In this document: piece by piece, positions 23,401 to 36,655 of the stretch | Numbering within the stretch: position 1 is the stretch's first letter | Layout: each line of letters opens with the position of its first letter | NCBI RefSeq assembly: GCF_000315625.1 | Contig: NW_005434618.1 | Location: 316,429 to 380,428, forward strand | Direction: 5' to 3' | From: Guillardia theta CCMP2712 | Taxonomy: Eukaryota > Cryptophyceae > Pyrenomonadales > Geminigeraceae | DNA: 64,000 bases | Translations under genes and position numbers: made by a program | Notes under the pieces: model-generated | Databases searched by the model: none | Seen by the model: the letters and a program-made list of their open reading frames with translations, nothing else | What the model was told of the DNA's origin: nothing

Positions 23401-26400
23401 TACCAGACGTCTCCTGCCGTCCTCTCCAACAGCTCCCACGGCAACCTCCCTCTCTTCCTTGTCTCGTTCCTCGATCAGCTCGGCCGCGTCCTCAACGTCT
23501 CGTCCCCGGGCATCCGAGTGGTGGCGCATCTACTCAAGAGCGGGCACGTCATGGACGAGTTCTTGGAGGGGCAGACGATACAGAGGGCCCAGGGCTACAG
23601 CGCGAAGTTCACGGACTTGAGGATCGCGTACCTGACAGGCAGGAACTTCTCCCTCACCTTTAGCATCGAGCTCGGCAGCCGCTCCCTCTCCTCCTCAACC
23701 TCTCACTTCAACATCCTGCCGTCGGCGCTGAAGGCCAACGGCTGCCCCGGGGACGTCCTGACCGGGCAGAGCTTCCAGCTCACCTTCCACCTCGTCGACC
23801 AGAACGGTGTTGTCCTCTCTGCAGACGACGGCAGCTTCAGCATCGAGATCGACCTCCTCCTCGACGGCGCTCCCTCCTCTCAGTACCTCCTCGGCCATCG
23901 GACGGCCCTGATCAAGGATGATGCGATCTCCTTCCCGGATCTCCGCATCCTCAACGTCTCCGGCAGCAACTTCCGCTTCCAATTCACCCTGGCGGTGGAC
24001 GGGCAGCCCATGGGCTCGATGCTCAACTCGTCGGGGAGCTCGGACTGCACCTCCTCCTTCTCTGTCTTCCCTTCCTCCATGCGCCTCGTGCCGCAGGCCG
24101 ACTGCATCAGCAGCTTCCTGTCAGGGGAACTGCTTTCCTCCTTCACCTTGGAGGTGCTGGACGTCGAAGGCAAGCCAATCGAGACTGTCTCCGACCCTTC
24201 ATTCGCGCTTGTCAAGGCTTCCCTGCTCCCTGCCCAGCTGGCAGATCAGCTCAACGGCACCACCCAGGTCCCGCTGAGCTCCGGCCGAGTGACCTTCTCC
24301 TCTCTCCGGGCCCCCATTGCCGGGATATCACTCCGCCTGCTGTTCGAGCTGCAGCTGTCGATAACCACTGCCGTCATCAGCAGCAACTCCTCTGCTTTCG
24401 TCGTTGCCAGCGACCCGTTCGACGTCCTCCCAGTCAGCATCCACCTCGAGAACGCCTCCAGCGTTCCCCACCTCCTCTGCTCTGCCCATCCCCTCTTCCT
24501 CCCTCCTCTCCACTTCCTCCTCCTCGATGTCAATGGCGCTCGGATCTCAGCAGCCCTGGACCTCAAGATTGCGGTCTCACTGTACAACAGCAACGGGGAG
24601 GATCTCGCTGGTAAGATCCAAGGATCCTCCTGCCACGACGTGTCCTCCTCCTCCTCCTCCGCCCTCTTCACCGACCTTCTCATCGAGGTCAGCGACGTTG
24701 GAAGCTTCTCCCTGCTGTTCACCCTCAACGGACCTCTGTGCAACCTGTACCAGGGCAGGAGCTACTCCCTGGACCTCAACAGCTCTTTGTGCCAGCTCCA
24801 GGACCCCACGAGCATACTTGACATCCAGCAGTACCTGTCCAACAGGACGAGCACTGCTGAGCTGGTGCTGGGAGGGGAGGAGGAGGCGTTCGGCCTGCAG
24901 GCGAAGACTCTGACGTTCATGTCCCAAGAGAGCGGCTCGAACCTCTTCCTTGACGCGCAGTTCCCCTTCCTGCAGAACTCCTCCAGCCTCGGCTCCTTCT
25001 CCCCTCTAGACGCGCACGACGTCACGATCTCCTCCGCCAACTTCTCCGAGCTGTCGGTCAAACTCCCCGACGACCTCGTCCGGCCCCTTGCCTACTCTGA
25101 GGTCACCAGGTTCAGCCAATGGAGAGGAGCAGAGATCAGCGAGAGGTGGGATGCGTCGTTTGAGCCCCTCAAAGTCGCCTACTACACCCGAGCAGCGGGC
25201 AAGAAAGACAGTCTCGAGTCGGACGTCCAGTACGACGTGCCGGGACGGGTCTTCCCTCCTGACGTCCAGCTGAAGGACAGGAGGACGCTAACGCCCTGGG
25301 CAGCTCGCTATGAAGGCAGCAGCTTCCAGCTGCGGAAGCAGAGATGGAGAGACACCTCGGGCAATGGTCAGGACGCGATCGTAGAGTCAGGCTACTGCAA
25401 CTGGCCGGGCCCGAGCTCGGGCAGGCCGGTCGTGATGGGCTCGGGGACTGAAGTGATTCTCTTCCCCGAGGGCCTTCTACAGGAGTCCTTTACCCTCTGC
25501 ACTGCCTACCGCAGCGCCAACGGCAAGACGCCATGGCGGCTAGTGCGAAACCAGAACGAGTCTGACCTGTGGTATGAGCAGACCTTCCAGCAGTCCCAGA
25601 TGACCGTCGACGAGTGGAAGCTGGTGTGTGTGTTCAGAGACGTCACCTCCATCGCGTTCCAGGAGATTTCCTACAGCGGCGATCATTCCCTTCCGTCCTC
25701 CCTGCCCGCTGCCGATCGCCTCTCCCTCATCTTCAACCCTTCTTCCTCCTGGTCCCTCCTCGAGCTCGCAGTCTGGCCTCGCGTCCTTGGGGCCGCTGAC
25801 TACGGGGAACTGGTCACTTTCTACAACAACATGGCATACTCCGACACCCTACCCAGCCCGACCCCAGCTATGAAGCAAGCTCCGCATATGCCAGAGATCT
25901 TCCGTTGCTCCGCCATGCCCACACTGCCCTGCCGCCTCCCCTCCGGTAACCTCTGCTCCTCCAGCAGCTCCGGAGCTCGCGCTACAGGCGGGTCGGTGGG
26001 CTACGACGGGGTGGTGATCTCGTCAGAGGTCCAGGTGTGGGTGACGAGGGACTACGCGCCTGGCAACGAAGAGCTGCAGGTCTCCTCGCTCGAGCTGCTG
26101 GGCTTCCGGCGGGACGCTCCTCTCGAGCAGGACGTGCTCGTGTCGTTTGCTGGGTATCAGCTGCAGGTGGTGGGAGTGAGCTGGACTAGCAGTTCGGTCC
26201 TGGTCACGCCAAACTACCAGACGCAGGTGGTCCTTGCAAACACGCAGGCGGTCACGATCGTGAATGTTTGCGGGTACGAGGCCTCCCAGCCAGTCGACAT
26301 CGCCATCTTCTCAGCTCAAGTGGCTGCTGGGCCCGTCAAGGTGTTCTACTCGATCGGCACCGACAGCTCTCTCCCCCTCATGCAGGAGGCCAGCTGGGCA

Positions 26401-29400
26401 GAGGCAGGAGGGTCAGGGCAAGTCCTGCTGGGCGCCGGCAACATCTCCCAGCTCAACTTCATCACAGGAGAAGTCCCATCCTTCGCAGGTCCCAGGAGGA
26501 GCTTCAGGCTCGACACGGACCCCTGCTCGCTCTCCGTCGACTCTCCTTGCCAGGTCCACGAGATGTGCGTCAGCATACCGGACCCTCTCTCCTCCCCCTC
26601 CTTCTGGTGCATCCCAAACATCAAGTACTGCCTCCCCGGCTACGCCTACTCCCCCCTTAATCTCAGCTGCCAAGCGTGTCCTCCCAACACTTTCAAGAGC
26701 AAGAACTGCCAGCAGGACTGCGGCGTCTGCCGCTCCTGCCCTCCCCGTTCCTTCAGCCCCCCGGCCAGTGTTATCGACTACGACTGCTCCTGCCCCGATC
26801 GACTTACAACTCTGCAAGAGTTCACCCTGCCCTTCGTCCGCGGGTACCAGGTGACTTCTAGTTTTGACCTCCTCGCATATTCCCAGTCCTCCTCCCCTGT
26901 GCTCCCTTCCCCCCTAACACAACCGTCACCCATTACCGTTCATCCTCTCTCCCCTTCCTCCCCGCCCTCCCCTCTCTCACCCCTCCCCTCCTCCTTCCCC
27001 TCCCCTCTCACTATCCCTCCTCCCCATCCTCCTCCGCTCCCCTCAGCTCTTCTGGCGCAGGTCTGGGAGGAGATTGACAAGTGGGGATACGTCTCCAGCA
27101 TGCCACTGCCCTGGGGCGAGACGAGCCAAGTGAGCTGGCAGGAAGTTCTCAACCTGACTCTGTCAGGGTCTGCCAGCATCCTTGGTACCTCCACTCAACT
27201 GTTGAACAGCGACCAGCAGCGTAAGCTGCACTTTCAAGGTTTCAAGTGTTTGCAGGACGGGGTTGTGCATTGACTCGATCATCTCAGATTGGTGTAGTCA
27301 TGTTCTCGTCAGCAACAATCGCGAGTTTTACGCTTCCCTGACGAGCGATGGGGCCCTTGAGATCAGAAACAGCACAAGTGATGAGATCCAATGGAGGTCT
27401 CGATCCGGCCCCCTACTGGTCAGTTGTACCAACAGCTCCTCTCCTCCTCTCGCTATCTCTTTTCTTCTCTGTTCTCCTCTTCTCCCCTTCCCCCTCCTTC
27501 CGTGCCTCTCCTCCTCTTCTCCCCTCGCATCTTTTCTCATCTTCTGCTCTCCTCTCCTCTCCTCTCCTCTCCTCCTACTTCTGCTCCTCTCCATGATCCC
27601 TTCTATAGGAGAACTCGATCTGTTACCATGAGCTTCCCACGGATCTCGTCAACTTCACCTTCCAACTCTCCGACCAAGGGGCTCAGATCGTCTTCTCGCC
27701 ATCATCTGAGGGTACCAGCCCGGTAGTTTGGCCGCAGGTGAATCGAGCATCCTGATCGAAGTGCCCCTCCTCCCTCCTTGTCCCTCCTCCTCTCCTACCT
27801 GCTCTCTGCGTTCCCTTGCTACCTGCTCCCTCCCTCCCTCCATTCTCGCTCCCTCCTCGCTCCTTCCTCTCATCTTGCTATCTTTCCTGCTCTCGGTACT
27901 ACTCCACCTCCTCCCTATTCATCCTCCTCGTCCTCTTCCCCTTCCCTCCGCTCCTGACTCTCTCACTCGCAGCTCGACAACAACGACATGCATCCTTCCG
28001 ACTCCGTCATCCTCCGGGACGACGGCTCCCTTGTGGGCGCAAACTCCTCCTCGCTGGTATGGCAGACGATAGCTGGAGATCTGCTGGGAAACTTCTGGAT
28101 GTGCTACATGGACCAGTGCTGCTGGTCGAGCAAGATGAGCACGGGAGGGTCGCAGAAATACCTCAGGTGAGCACCTGCTGGGAGAAGAGGGGGAGGGGAG
28201 GGGAGGAGGGAGGAGGGGTTCTTAGAGAGGGGGAAAGGAGGGTCGTGCGTCCATGGTAGGACTGACGAGGAAGAACAGGAGGAGGGCGGGTGCGAACGAG
28301 AGCGTCACGTGCGAAGACTCGATCTTCAGCGTCGCCTCGGGGATGAGATTCTCCGTCGGCAACGGGAGCCTGTCGCTCTACTCTAGCGACTCGACCAGCG
28401 CTGTCATGTCCTCCCAAGGTACCTTGCTCTCTCCGTCCTCCTTGCTGCTCATCGCTCCTCCTGCTCCGCTGCCCTCTGAAACCTCTTGCAGTGCTCGATG
28501 TCGGGGACAGCGACTCTCTTCTCTACTTCTGCCCCTATGGCCTCTGCTTCTCCTCCCTGGACTCGACGTCAGCTCCCCTCAGCACTGTCCTCGTCCAGAA
28601 TCTCTCCGAAGCCATCCTCCATCGCTTCACCTGCGAGTCCTCGGGGTCGGTTCTTCGCGCTCCTACTGGCCTCCTGGAGGCCTCCCACCCTCACAACGTC
28701 TCCCGCAACTGCTCTTGGACCGTGCTCCCCTGCGCCAACCGCTCGCTCCGCCTCTTCATCTCAGCTGAGACTTTCCAGCAAGGGCAGGAGAACTGCTCGG
28801 CTACCGGCAACTTCCTCTCGATCAGTTTGTGCCAAGACTCCTCCTGCTCGTCGTTCCAGCAGGAGCTCACGATCTGCCCTGCCGGCCGCGAGAAGTTCTT
28901 TCTTGCGACCAGCCCGGGAGTGGGAGTCAAAGTCTCCTACGTGGCCGATGTCAATGTGATTTTGACAAGCTCGGAAAAGACTCCAGCAGGCTCCAGCCAG
29001 CTGGAGGTCAACATATCGAACTCTTCCACCTTCAATACGTCAGATGTCAACTCTACTAGTGCCAACAGTACGTACCTCAACACGTCGAACGCAACCAACG
29101 CCAGCTCAGTACCAGCTGGGGCAAGTAGCATCGCGGTTGACTCGTGGTTCTCGGCCTCCTGGTTTCAAGAGCCCGTCGACGACCTCGGGGGCTGCAACTT
29201 CACCTGGACGAGTCAGAACGGCACCAACTACAGCAGCCTCAAGCTGAACGGGAGCAGCATGGAGGGGCCCTGCAGCTGGATCCTGGAGGCGAGCAACGGG
29301 AGCGTCGTTTCGTTTATCGTCAACGAGCTCCAGGGCGCAAACTCGTCGGGTTGCGGCGACTTTTTGCTGGTCGAGACGTGCGATGGCGTCTCCTGCTCCA

Positions 29401-29825
29401 GCTGGACGCCAGCTGAGAAGATCTGCGCGAGGGCGGGAGTGACGGCCAAGATCTTCCACACGAGCGAAGGCGGGAGGATGAGGGTGACAGTGGGGAGCGA
29501 GGAGACGATTTCCTCCTCCTTCGCCCTCCTCGCCTCCTGGATCGAGTCTTCGGTCCACGTAGGGAGGTCAGCAGCAAAACCCCTTCCCTCCGTGATGCCA
29601 TACTTCCCTCCGTCCCCTTCCCCTGCCTCCTCCTCCTCCTCCTCCTCCTCCTCCTCCTCCTCCTCCTCCTCCTCCTCCTCCTCCTCCCTTTCCCTCTCTC
29701 CCACTTCGCCTCCCTCTTCTTCCGTAACTCTGACTTGCATATCCTTGTACAGGTCACTGACTCTCGAAGCGGACGGGGCTCTTGTCATTCTGACAGCAAC
29801 TGACATTTTCCCATTTCGGTTCTAG
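17443..29825 (+). CDS. Giant secreted modular cell-surface protein
   Basis: About 4,000 residues. The 5' end is unresolved: coding is clear from about 17620, and a hydrophobic ORF at 17443 is only a candidate start. Well-defined introns are 18284-18340 and 18494-18551. The body carries about ten type A repeats of 110-150 residues, recognisable by F-x-D-L-x-I-x-x-x-x-G-x-x-Y-x-L-x-F. Six precede and four follow a block of about six type B repeats with a pattern like I-F-I-T-L-x-P-N-F...G-S-x-L-T-I-T. Next come a LamG/ConA-like module (about 25330-25830), a Cys-rich segment of GCC2/GCC3 type (about 26520-26800), a bulb-lectin-like pair (27300-28420, exons split by T/C-rich introns) and two CUB-like Cys-containing modules rich in N-x-S/T sites (28560-29560). 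This suggests an extracellular adhesin. No transmembrane segment was identified. Two frameshifts near 21140 and 21240 break the long frame. Confidence 0.75.
29627..29690. repeat. (TCC)n trinucleotide tract
   Basis: A run of TCC near the 3' end of the giant gene. It would encode poly-Ser if translated, but the flanking GTAGGG and TTGTACAG fit an intron. Confidence 0.85.
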
Positions 29826-29959
29826 CGGAGGAAGAAGCTGATGTGGAGAATGTTTCACCAAGTCTTGTAAATAATTGTTTCCACATTCCTCCTCCTCCAC
29901 CCACTCTGTCCTCCCCTCCCCCGCTGACCTCGTCTCCTCCCCCTCTCTTCCTTCTTCTG

Positions 29960-32052
<2,093 letters not shown>

Positions 32053-32285
32053 CGTGTTCAATGAGGTTCAAGTCAACCCAAGCGACTCAAGGTTTGTTTG
32101 CTCTACCGTCTGTTTTACTGTGTGTTGAGGGCCGGGAATGTTCCTTGCAGCAAGTTTCTGCCAGTCACCGTGACGGTATGCTGTTATTTCCTTATCGACA
32201 TCATCATCATCATCATCTCTTCTCCTTCTTCTCCTCTCCTCTCATCCCTTCTTTCCTCATTGCCGCACTTGTCAGTTGCTTGACC

Positions 32286-35200
32286 ATGACCCTGCCGTTA
32301 CAAATTGTAACGATTCAGGTCAAGCATCTTGTTGGGGTCGACATGGCCGGGCATTGTAGCGACTGCGAGGTAAAAGAGCAGCAGCGATGAGAAGCTTGTT
32401 TGCGCTGATGACCATACTGATGCACATGCTTGCTCTGCTCCTCTGCATCATCGCTTGCCTTTGCTGTCTCACGCGAAAGGCAACTGCTTGTCTCTTGACA
32501 CGACATATTGCAGATCGAGCTCAGCCATGACACTGCAGACACCTCGAAATGCGTAAGACCAGTAGCTGCTTGTTGCAGCCATCTGACTTCAATCTTTCAT
32601 GCTTCGGGATGAAACGGCGCTCTTGCTTGTGCGGGAGGGACACAGCGGGTAAATATCTGTATTGTTTCAATGAGTTCATTCAGGGATCGGGTGGTTGACA
32701 TCTGTTCTTTTCAACCTTTGGTAAACAAATTGAATGCACCTTTGACGGGCCGGAATAGCGAGTGAGTATCATCTTGTAAATGCCCTCATGGAACAATCGT
32801 TAACATCGCTTTGCATTTTTTTCTGTTGCATTTATACGGCTGCTTAGAATGTAAGAAATAACTAGAAATCATAATCTCAACGATTGATTGGACTGAAATT
32901 ATTTCTTTCGATTTGTTCTGATTGGATGGCCTGTTGAGGGACTGGATAGGGAGTAAGTGACAATTCAACATGATTCCTGCTACGCGATGGGTTGAATGAC
33001 TTTTTTTGACGTTCTTGTCGTGGAAACTGTTGCTGGGCCTGGATAGCTTGTAAGTTTCATCTTGAAACTTGCAGTCAGGCATTGGACTGATATTTCGAAT
33101 TTCAAATCACTTATTTTTCACTTGGATGGGTTTGTTGAGGATAGAATGTAAGTCGCCTTCGCTTCGCTGAAGGATGCAATTGAGAGAAGATACGCTGACA
33201 TCAGTTTGGCAACCGTTTTGGTTATGCTCGGATGGACTGTTGATGGTGTTGGATAGTACGTAAGTGACAAGTCAAAAATGATTGTCTCTAAGATCTGAGA
33301 TCCTTTGGACTGACATTTGTGATGCTTCCTGGGTTGTTGCTGGATTTCTGGATTGTTGCTATTGGAGACAGCGAGTCAGTATCATATGCAAGAATGCAGT
33401 TCGATCATAAAACTGACGTTTTCCTGGATGTGGCATGTGTTGGCTGCTCTGACGAACTGACTATTGGTCTTGACAGCGAGCGGTAAGTGATGATTGGGAG
33501 AGATGCTCTCAGATCGTTGAACTGACTAGTGTTTGGCAAATTTCGATTGTTATGCTTCTTGGATCAATGCAAATCTGGTGTCTATGTAGGTTGTAAGTAT
33601 CCATGAGAAGTGAAGAAAATCAAAGATCGAGTGGAACTGACATTGTTTTTGCCTTCTCTACCTGTTTTCCTCCTGGGCTATTCACTGGGTCTGGACAGCT
33701 TGTGAGTAGCAAATACTGCAATGCCTGTCTGACACCGACTGACTGACGTTTTTATTTATCACATAACTGGATTCGGGGACTGAGCGGAATAGTTTGTGAG
33801 CGTCTTGTTGAATAAGCTCTTGTGAGAGACTGACATTGATTCTTCTCTTTCCGTTTGTCTTGCCAACCCATGCACGCACTTGAATTGGCCCATCAGTGCT
33901 GTGTAAGCGATTTCTTCATCCTGTGTCTGTCTGCAGACCTGACGTTGCTTGTGTTTGGACATGCTGTCGCACACCTTGTAGAATGTAAGTTTGCGCTCTT
34001 ATACGATCATCGGTGATTGTTCTACTATCTTGACTGATTGGCTCAGTGTGCCCATGCTCGAGGATGGTCGAAATACGACAAGGTAAACAATCGCTTTAAG
34101 GACTGACATATGAAGTGACGGCCGCTGTCAGGAGGCATGTTGCCACTGCAAGACACGACTAGTAGAGAAGAGGGAGGAAGAGCAGCGCAAGCTGAAAGAG
34201 CAGGAGGAGCAGCGCAAGCTGAAAGAGCAGGAGGAGCAGCGCAAGCTGAAAGAGCAGGAGGAGCAGCGCAAGCTGAAAGAGCAGGAGGAGCAGCGCAAGC
34301 TGAAAGAGCAGGAGGAGCAGCGCAAGCTGAAAGAGCAGGAGGAGCAGCGCAAGCTGAAAGAGCAGGAGGAGCAGCGCAAGCTGAAAGAGCAGGAGGAGCA
34401 GCGCAAGCTGAAAGAGCAGGAGGAGCAGCGCAAGCTGAAAGAGCAGGAGGAGCAGCGCAAGCTGAAAGAGCAGGAGGAGCAGCGCAAGCTGAAGGAGCAG
34501 GAGGAGCAGCGCAAGCTGAAGGATCTGTTGGCGATGGAATACCCCAAGCTAGAGCATGTGGAGTTGAATCTTGCTGTTGATCGAGCCATCAGAATTCAAG
34601 AAAGCACGGACAGGTCGAAGTCTGGCCTGTACTTCATCTTCAAATGCATGGTGAAGGTTGATAACGTGCAAAGAAAAGGGATACTGAAAGCAGCAAAAGA
34701 TAAAACAAGCGAGGCAAAGCTGCGTCGTGAACTTTTGTTCTACACCAAGATCCATAGGGACAGCAATGCACAAAATTATATCGTCAAGGATATATACATG
34801 GAGGAGAAATGGAGTGTGGACGGTTGCTGTGGTTTTCTTGCCATAGTTACAGAGCGAGCAAAGCAATCTCTTGCAGACTGGATTGCTGAGACTGATTTTG
34901 AAACACGTCAAGATCACAAACTGGGGATCTGCCGGCAGCTGGGGAGAGTTGTTTCTTACCTACACAAGCAAAATCTGGTATGGCTTGCAGTGAAGCCTAC
35001 TAACTTTCTCATGTTCAAAAACCACAAGATCAAGGCTGTAGACTTTGATTCTGCAGATATGGTCGGGGCTAATGTGACCCGACGGAGTTTTGCATACAGC
35101 GCACCAGAACTGATGTTGAGAGACTCTGTTGCAGCTTCTTTCCTGATGGACGCTTGGTCCTTGGGAATGACCATCTTCGAAGTTTTTACAGCTAGAAGCC

Positions 35201-36655
35201 TCTGCGCCTTGTTGGGACTGAGCAATGAGGATGACGTAGTACGGTTCTGGAACAACGATGGGAGTGAAAGACTACTACAAGAGAAAGCAGGAGAGGTGTT
35301 GTCAAGCTCCAGTACTGACACGAGCCTGAATCATTTACTCTTCGGAAGAGACGGAGTCGGTGGCCTGCTGAGGGTGCAGACTTGCAGACGAAGCTCCGTG
35401 CTGCAGAGCATGCAAGATCGATCCCTCTTCACGGACCAAGAAACGGTCGTAGGGATTCACGCCCAGCTGAAAAATATACAACAGACTCTGGAACAAATCA
35501 AGGGTCAAGTCAGCCTCCTGCATCCTCTCATCTGCGAGGGGCTTGACGGCATCATCGCTCAGGCTGCAACCAACGACAGAGTGCAGGAACAGTTGAAGAG
35601 GCTGAGCATCAGCCTGCAGCAGATACCCGACGTGACCAACGACCGGATTGACTCTGACGACATTCGGAGCTATCTCAAGGAGATCTACAAGGCGGTAAAG
35701 GCTTGTTCCACGACATCCTCAGGCAACTCCTCCTTCTGTCTAGAAGACGTCAGTCGCACTCTCAAAGAAGCTCTTGCGCACTGTCAGAACGCGCGCAGCA
35801 GAGAGGAGAAGGAGATGCTCAGCAAGGTGCTCGAGCAGACTGCAGCCATGAAGTCTCAGCTGGACAGGGTTGAGAATCACATGACTGACATCAGATCAAA
35901 CCTCAAGAGGGCAGTCGCGACTAGTCGGTCAGCGGTGGCCTCATTGAATGAGCTCTGTCTGGCAGAGTCTCGTGACAGGTTGGCTCCGTACTTTGTCTGG
36001 ATCTACCCAGCTGAGCGCAAGAAAAGCCTGTTGAGCCGATTGAACCCGGAGAACTGGGTCTACCAAAGAGTTCACATCCGATTCATCTGTCCTGTCAGTC
36101 TACGGATCTGCGAGCAAGGGTTTCAAACTGTGGAGATGAAGAGCTGGTTCAAGCGAGCGCTCCCCTATCTCAAGGCTGCCTTGCTCGTCCTGGAGATCGC
36201 TCTCAACGGCGCTGCTGGCAGCATTGGCCTGCCATGCCCGGCCCTCGGAGGTCAGATACCCCGAGAGACGCGCGAGCTGGAAGCGGTGAAGGCTCTCAGC
36301 GCCTTCGTGACAGAGGTGGCGGTGAAAGAGCAAGTGGACCTGGAACCCATCGAGAGCTATCTGAGGGGTCGGGGAGGAGGGCAGGGGCTGTTGGAGGCGA
36401 GTCGTCGTAGCCTGAGAAGCAGCAACAGAGTTGTGGCAGAGCTGATGGAAACTATTGACAGGTGAAAGGCGCTGTCTGCGATGAAGCTTGTTCTAACAGC
36501 ATGGCAGGGGATGGGTGGACAAGACCGGGCTCAAGTTCGTGACTGCCGAGGATGGATCTGTGGAGTGGGTACATCCGTCGGTAGCAGAGAACTTCAGGAG
36601 AGACGGAAGGAGGATGTTCTCTCCGCTACAAGCTCCTTCCGTAGCTCCGCCTTGA
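32286..36655 (+). CDS. Cys-rich, coiled-coil, pseudokinase-like protein encoded through a microexon array
   Basis: Proposed exons: 32286-32369 (ATG start), 32514-32552, fourteen microexons between 32646 and 33984, 34047-34082, 34132-36461 and 36508-36655. All exon joins are in frame with no stop, giving 894 residues. The N-terminus has MTLPLQIVTIQVKHLVGVD and a Cys set (CSDC, a lone Cys, CC-N-C-A-H, then CCHC) that could bind zinc. A 13-copy EEQRKLKEQ coiled coil follows. The kinase-like domain has LKAAKD, an alpha-C Glu (RREL), DFD in place of DFG and an APE block (YSAPELM). The catalytic HRD is replaced by W-L-A (WLAVKPTNFL), so catalysis is doubtful. The C-terminal 370 residues are helical with a PxPxLGG-like segment, family not recognised. 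If the microexons are skipped, the frame still stays open from 32552 into 34047. Confidence 0.7.
32553..34046 (+). other. Array of 14 microexons (3 or 6 nt) between 15 similar introns
   Basis: Proposed microexons: CGG 32646, CGA 32759, AAT 32848, GGA 32950, CTT 33047, AAT 33145, TAC 33257, CGA 33372, CGAGCG 33477-33482, GTT 33590, CTT 33699, TTT 33793, TGCTGT 33897-33902, AAT 33982. Each is preceded by AG (mostly GGATAG, GACAG or GAATAG) and followed by GTAAGT, GTGAGT or a close relative. Together they would encode RRNGLNYRRAVLFCCN. Intron lengths run 93, 110, 86, 99, 94, 95, 109, 112, 102, 107, 106, 91, 101, 79 and 62 nt. Most introns contain CTGAC 45-60 nt before the acceptor. Splice-site pairs are seen directly; inclusion in mRNA is inferred. 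Confidence 0.72.
34180..34526 (+). repeat. 27-bp coding minisatellite (EEQRKLKEQ)n
   Basis: Thirteen almost identical 27-bp units start at 34180 and recur to 34504. The unit is a multiple of three and in frame with the kinase-like domain, so it adds a long charged helix. The last units differ by A to G changes (AAA to AAG). Copy number is likely variable. Confidence 0.9.

Noticed and set aside
32762-34046. Tandem box C/D snoRNA cluster in the microexon array introns
   Set aside because: CTGA words are regular and one intron has GTGATGA, but the C box is missing in most units. CTGAC is better explained as a branch-site motif, also seen in other introns here.
32762-34046. Tandem spliced-leader RNA genes
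   Set aside because: A donor follows each unit, but the bases before it are not conserved as a leader exon would be; only three bases lie between AG and GT.
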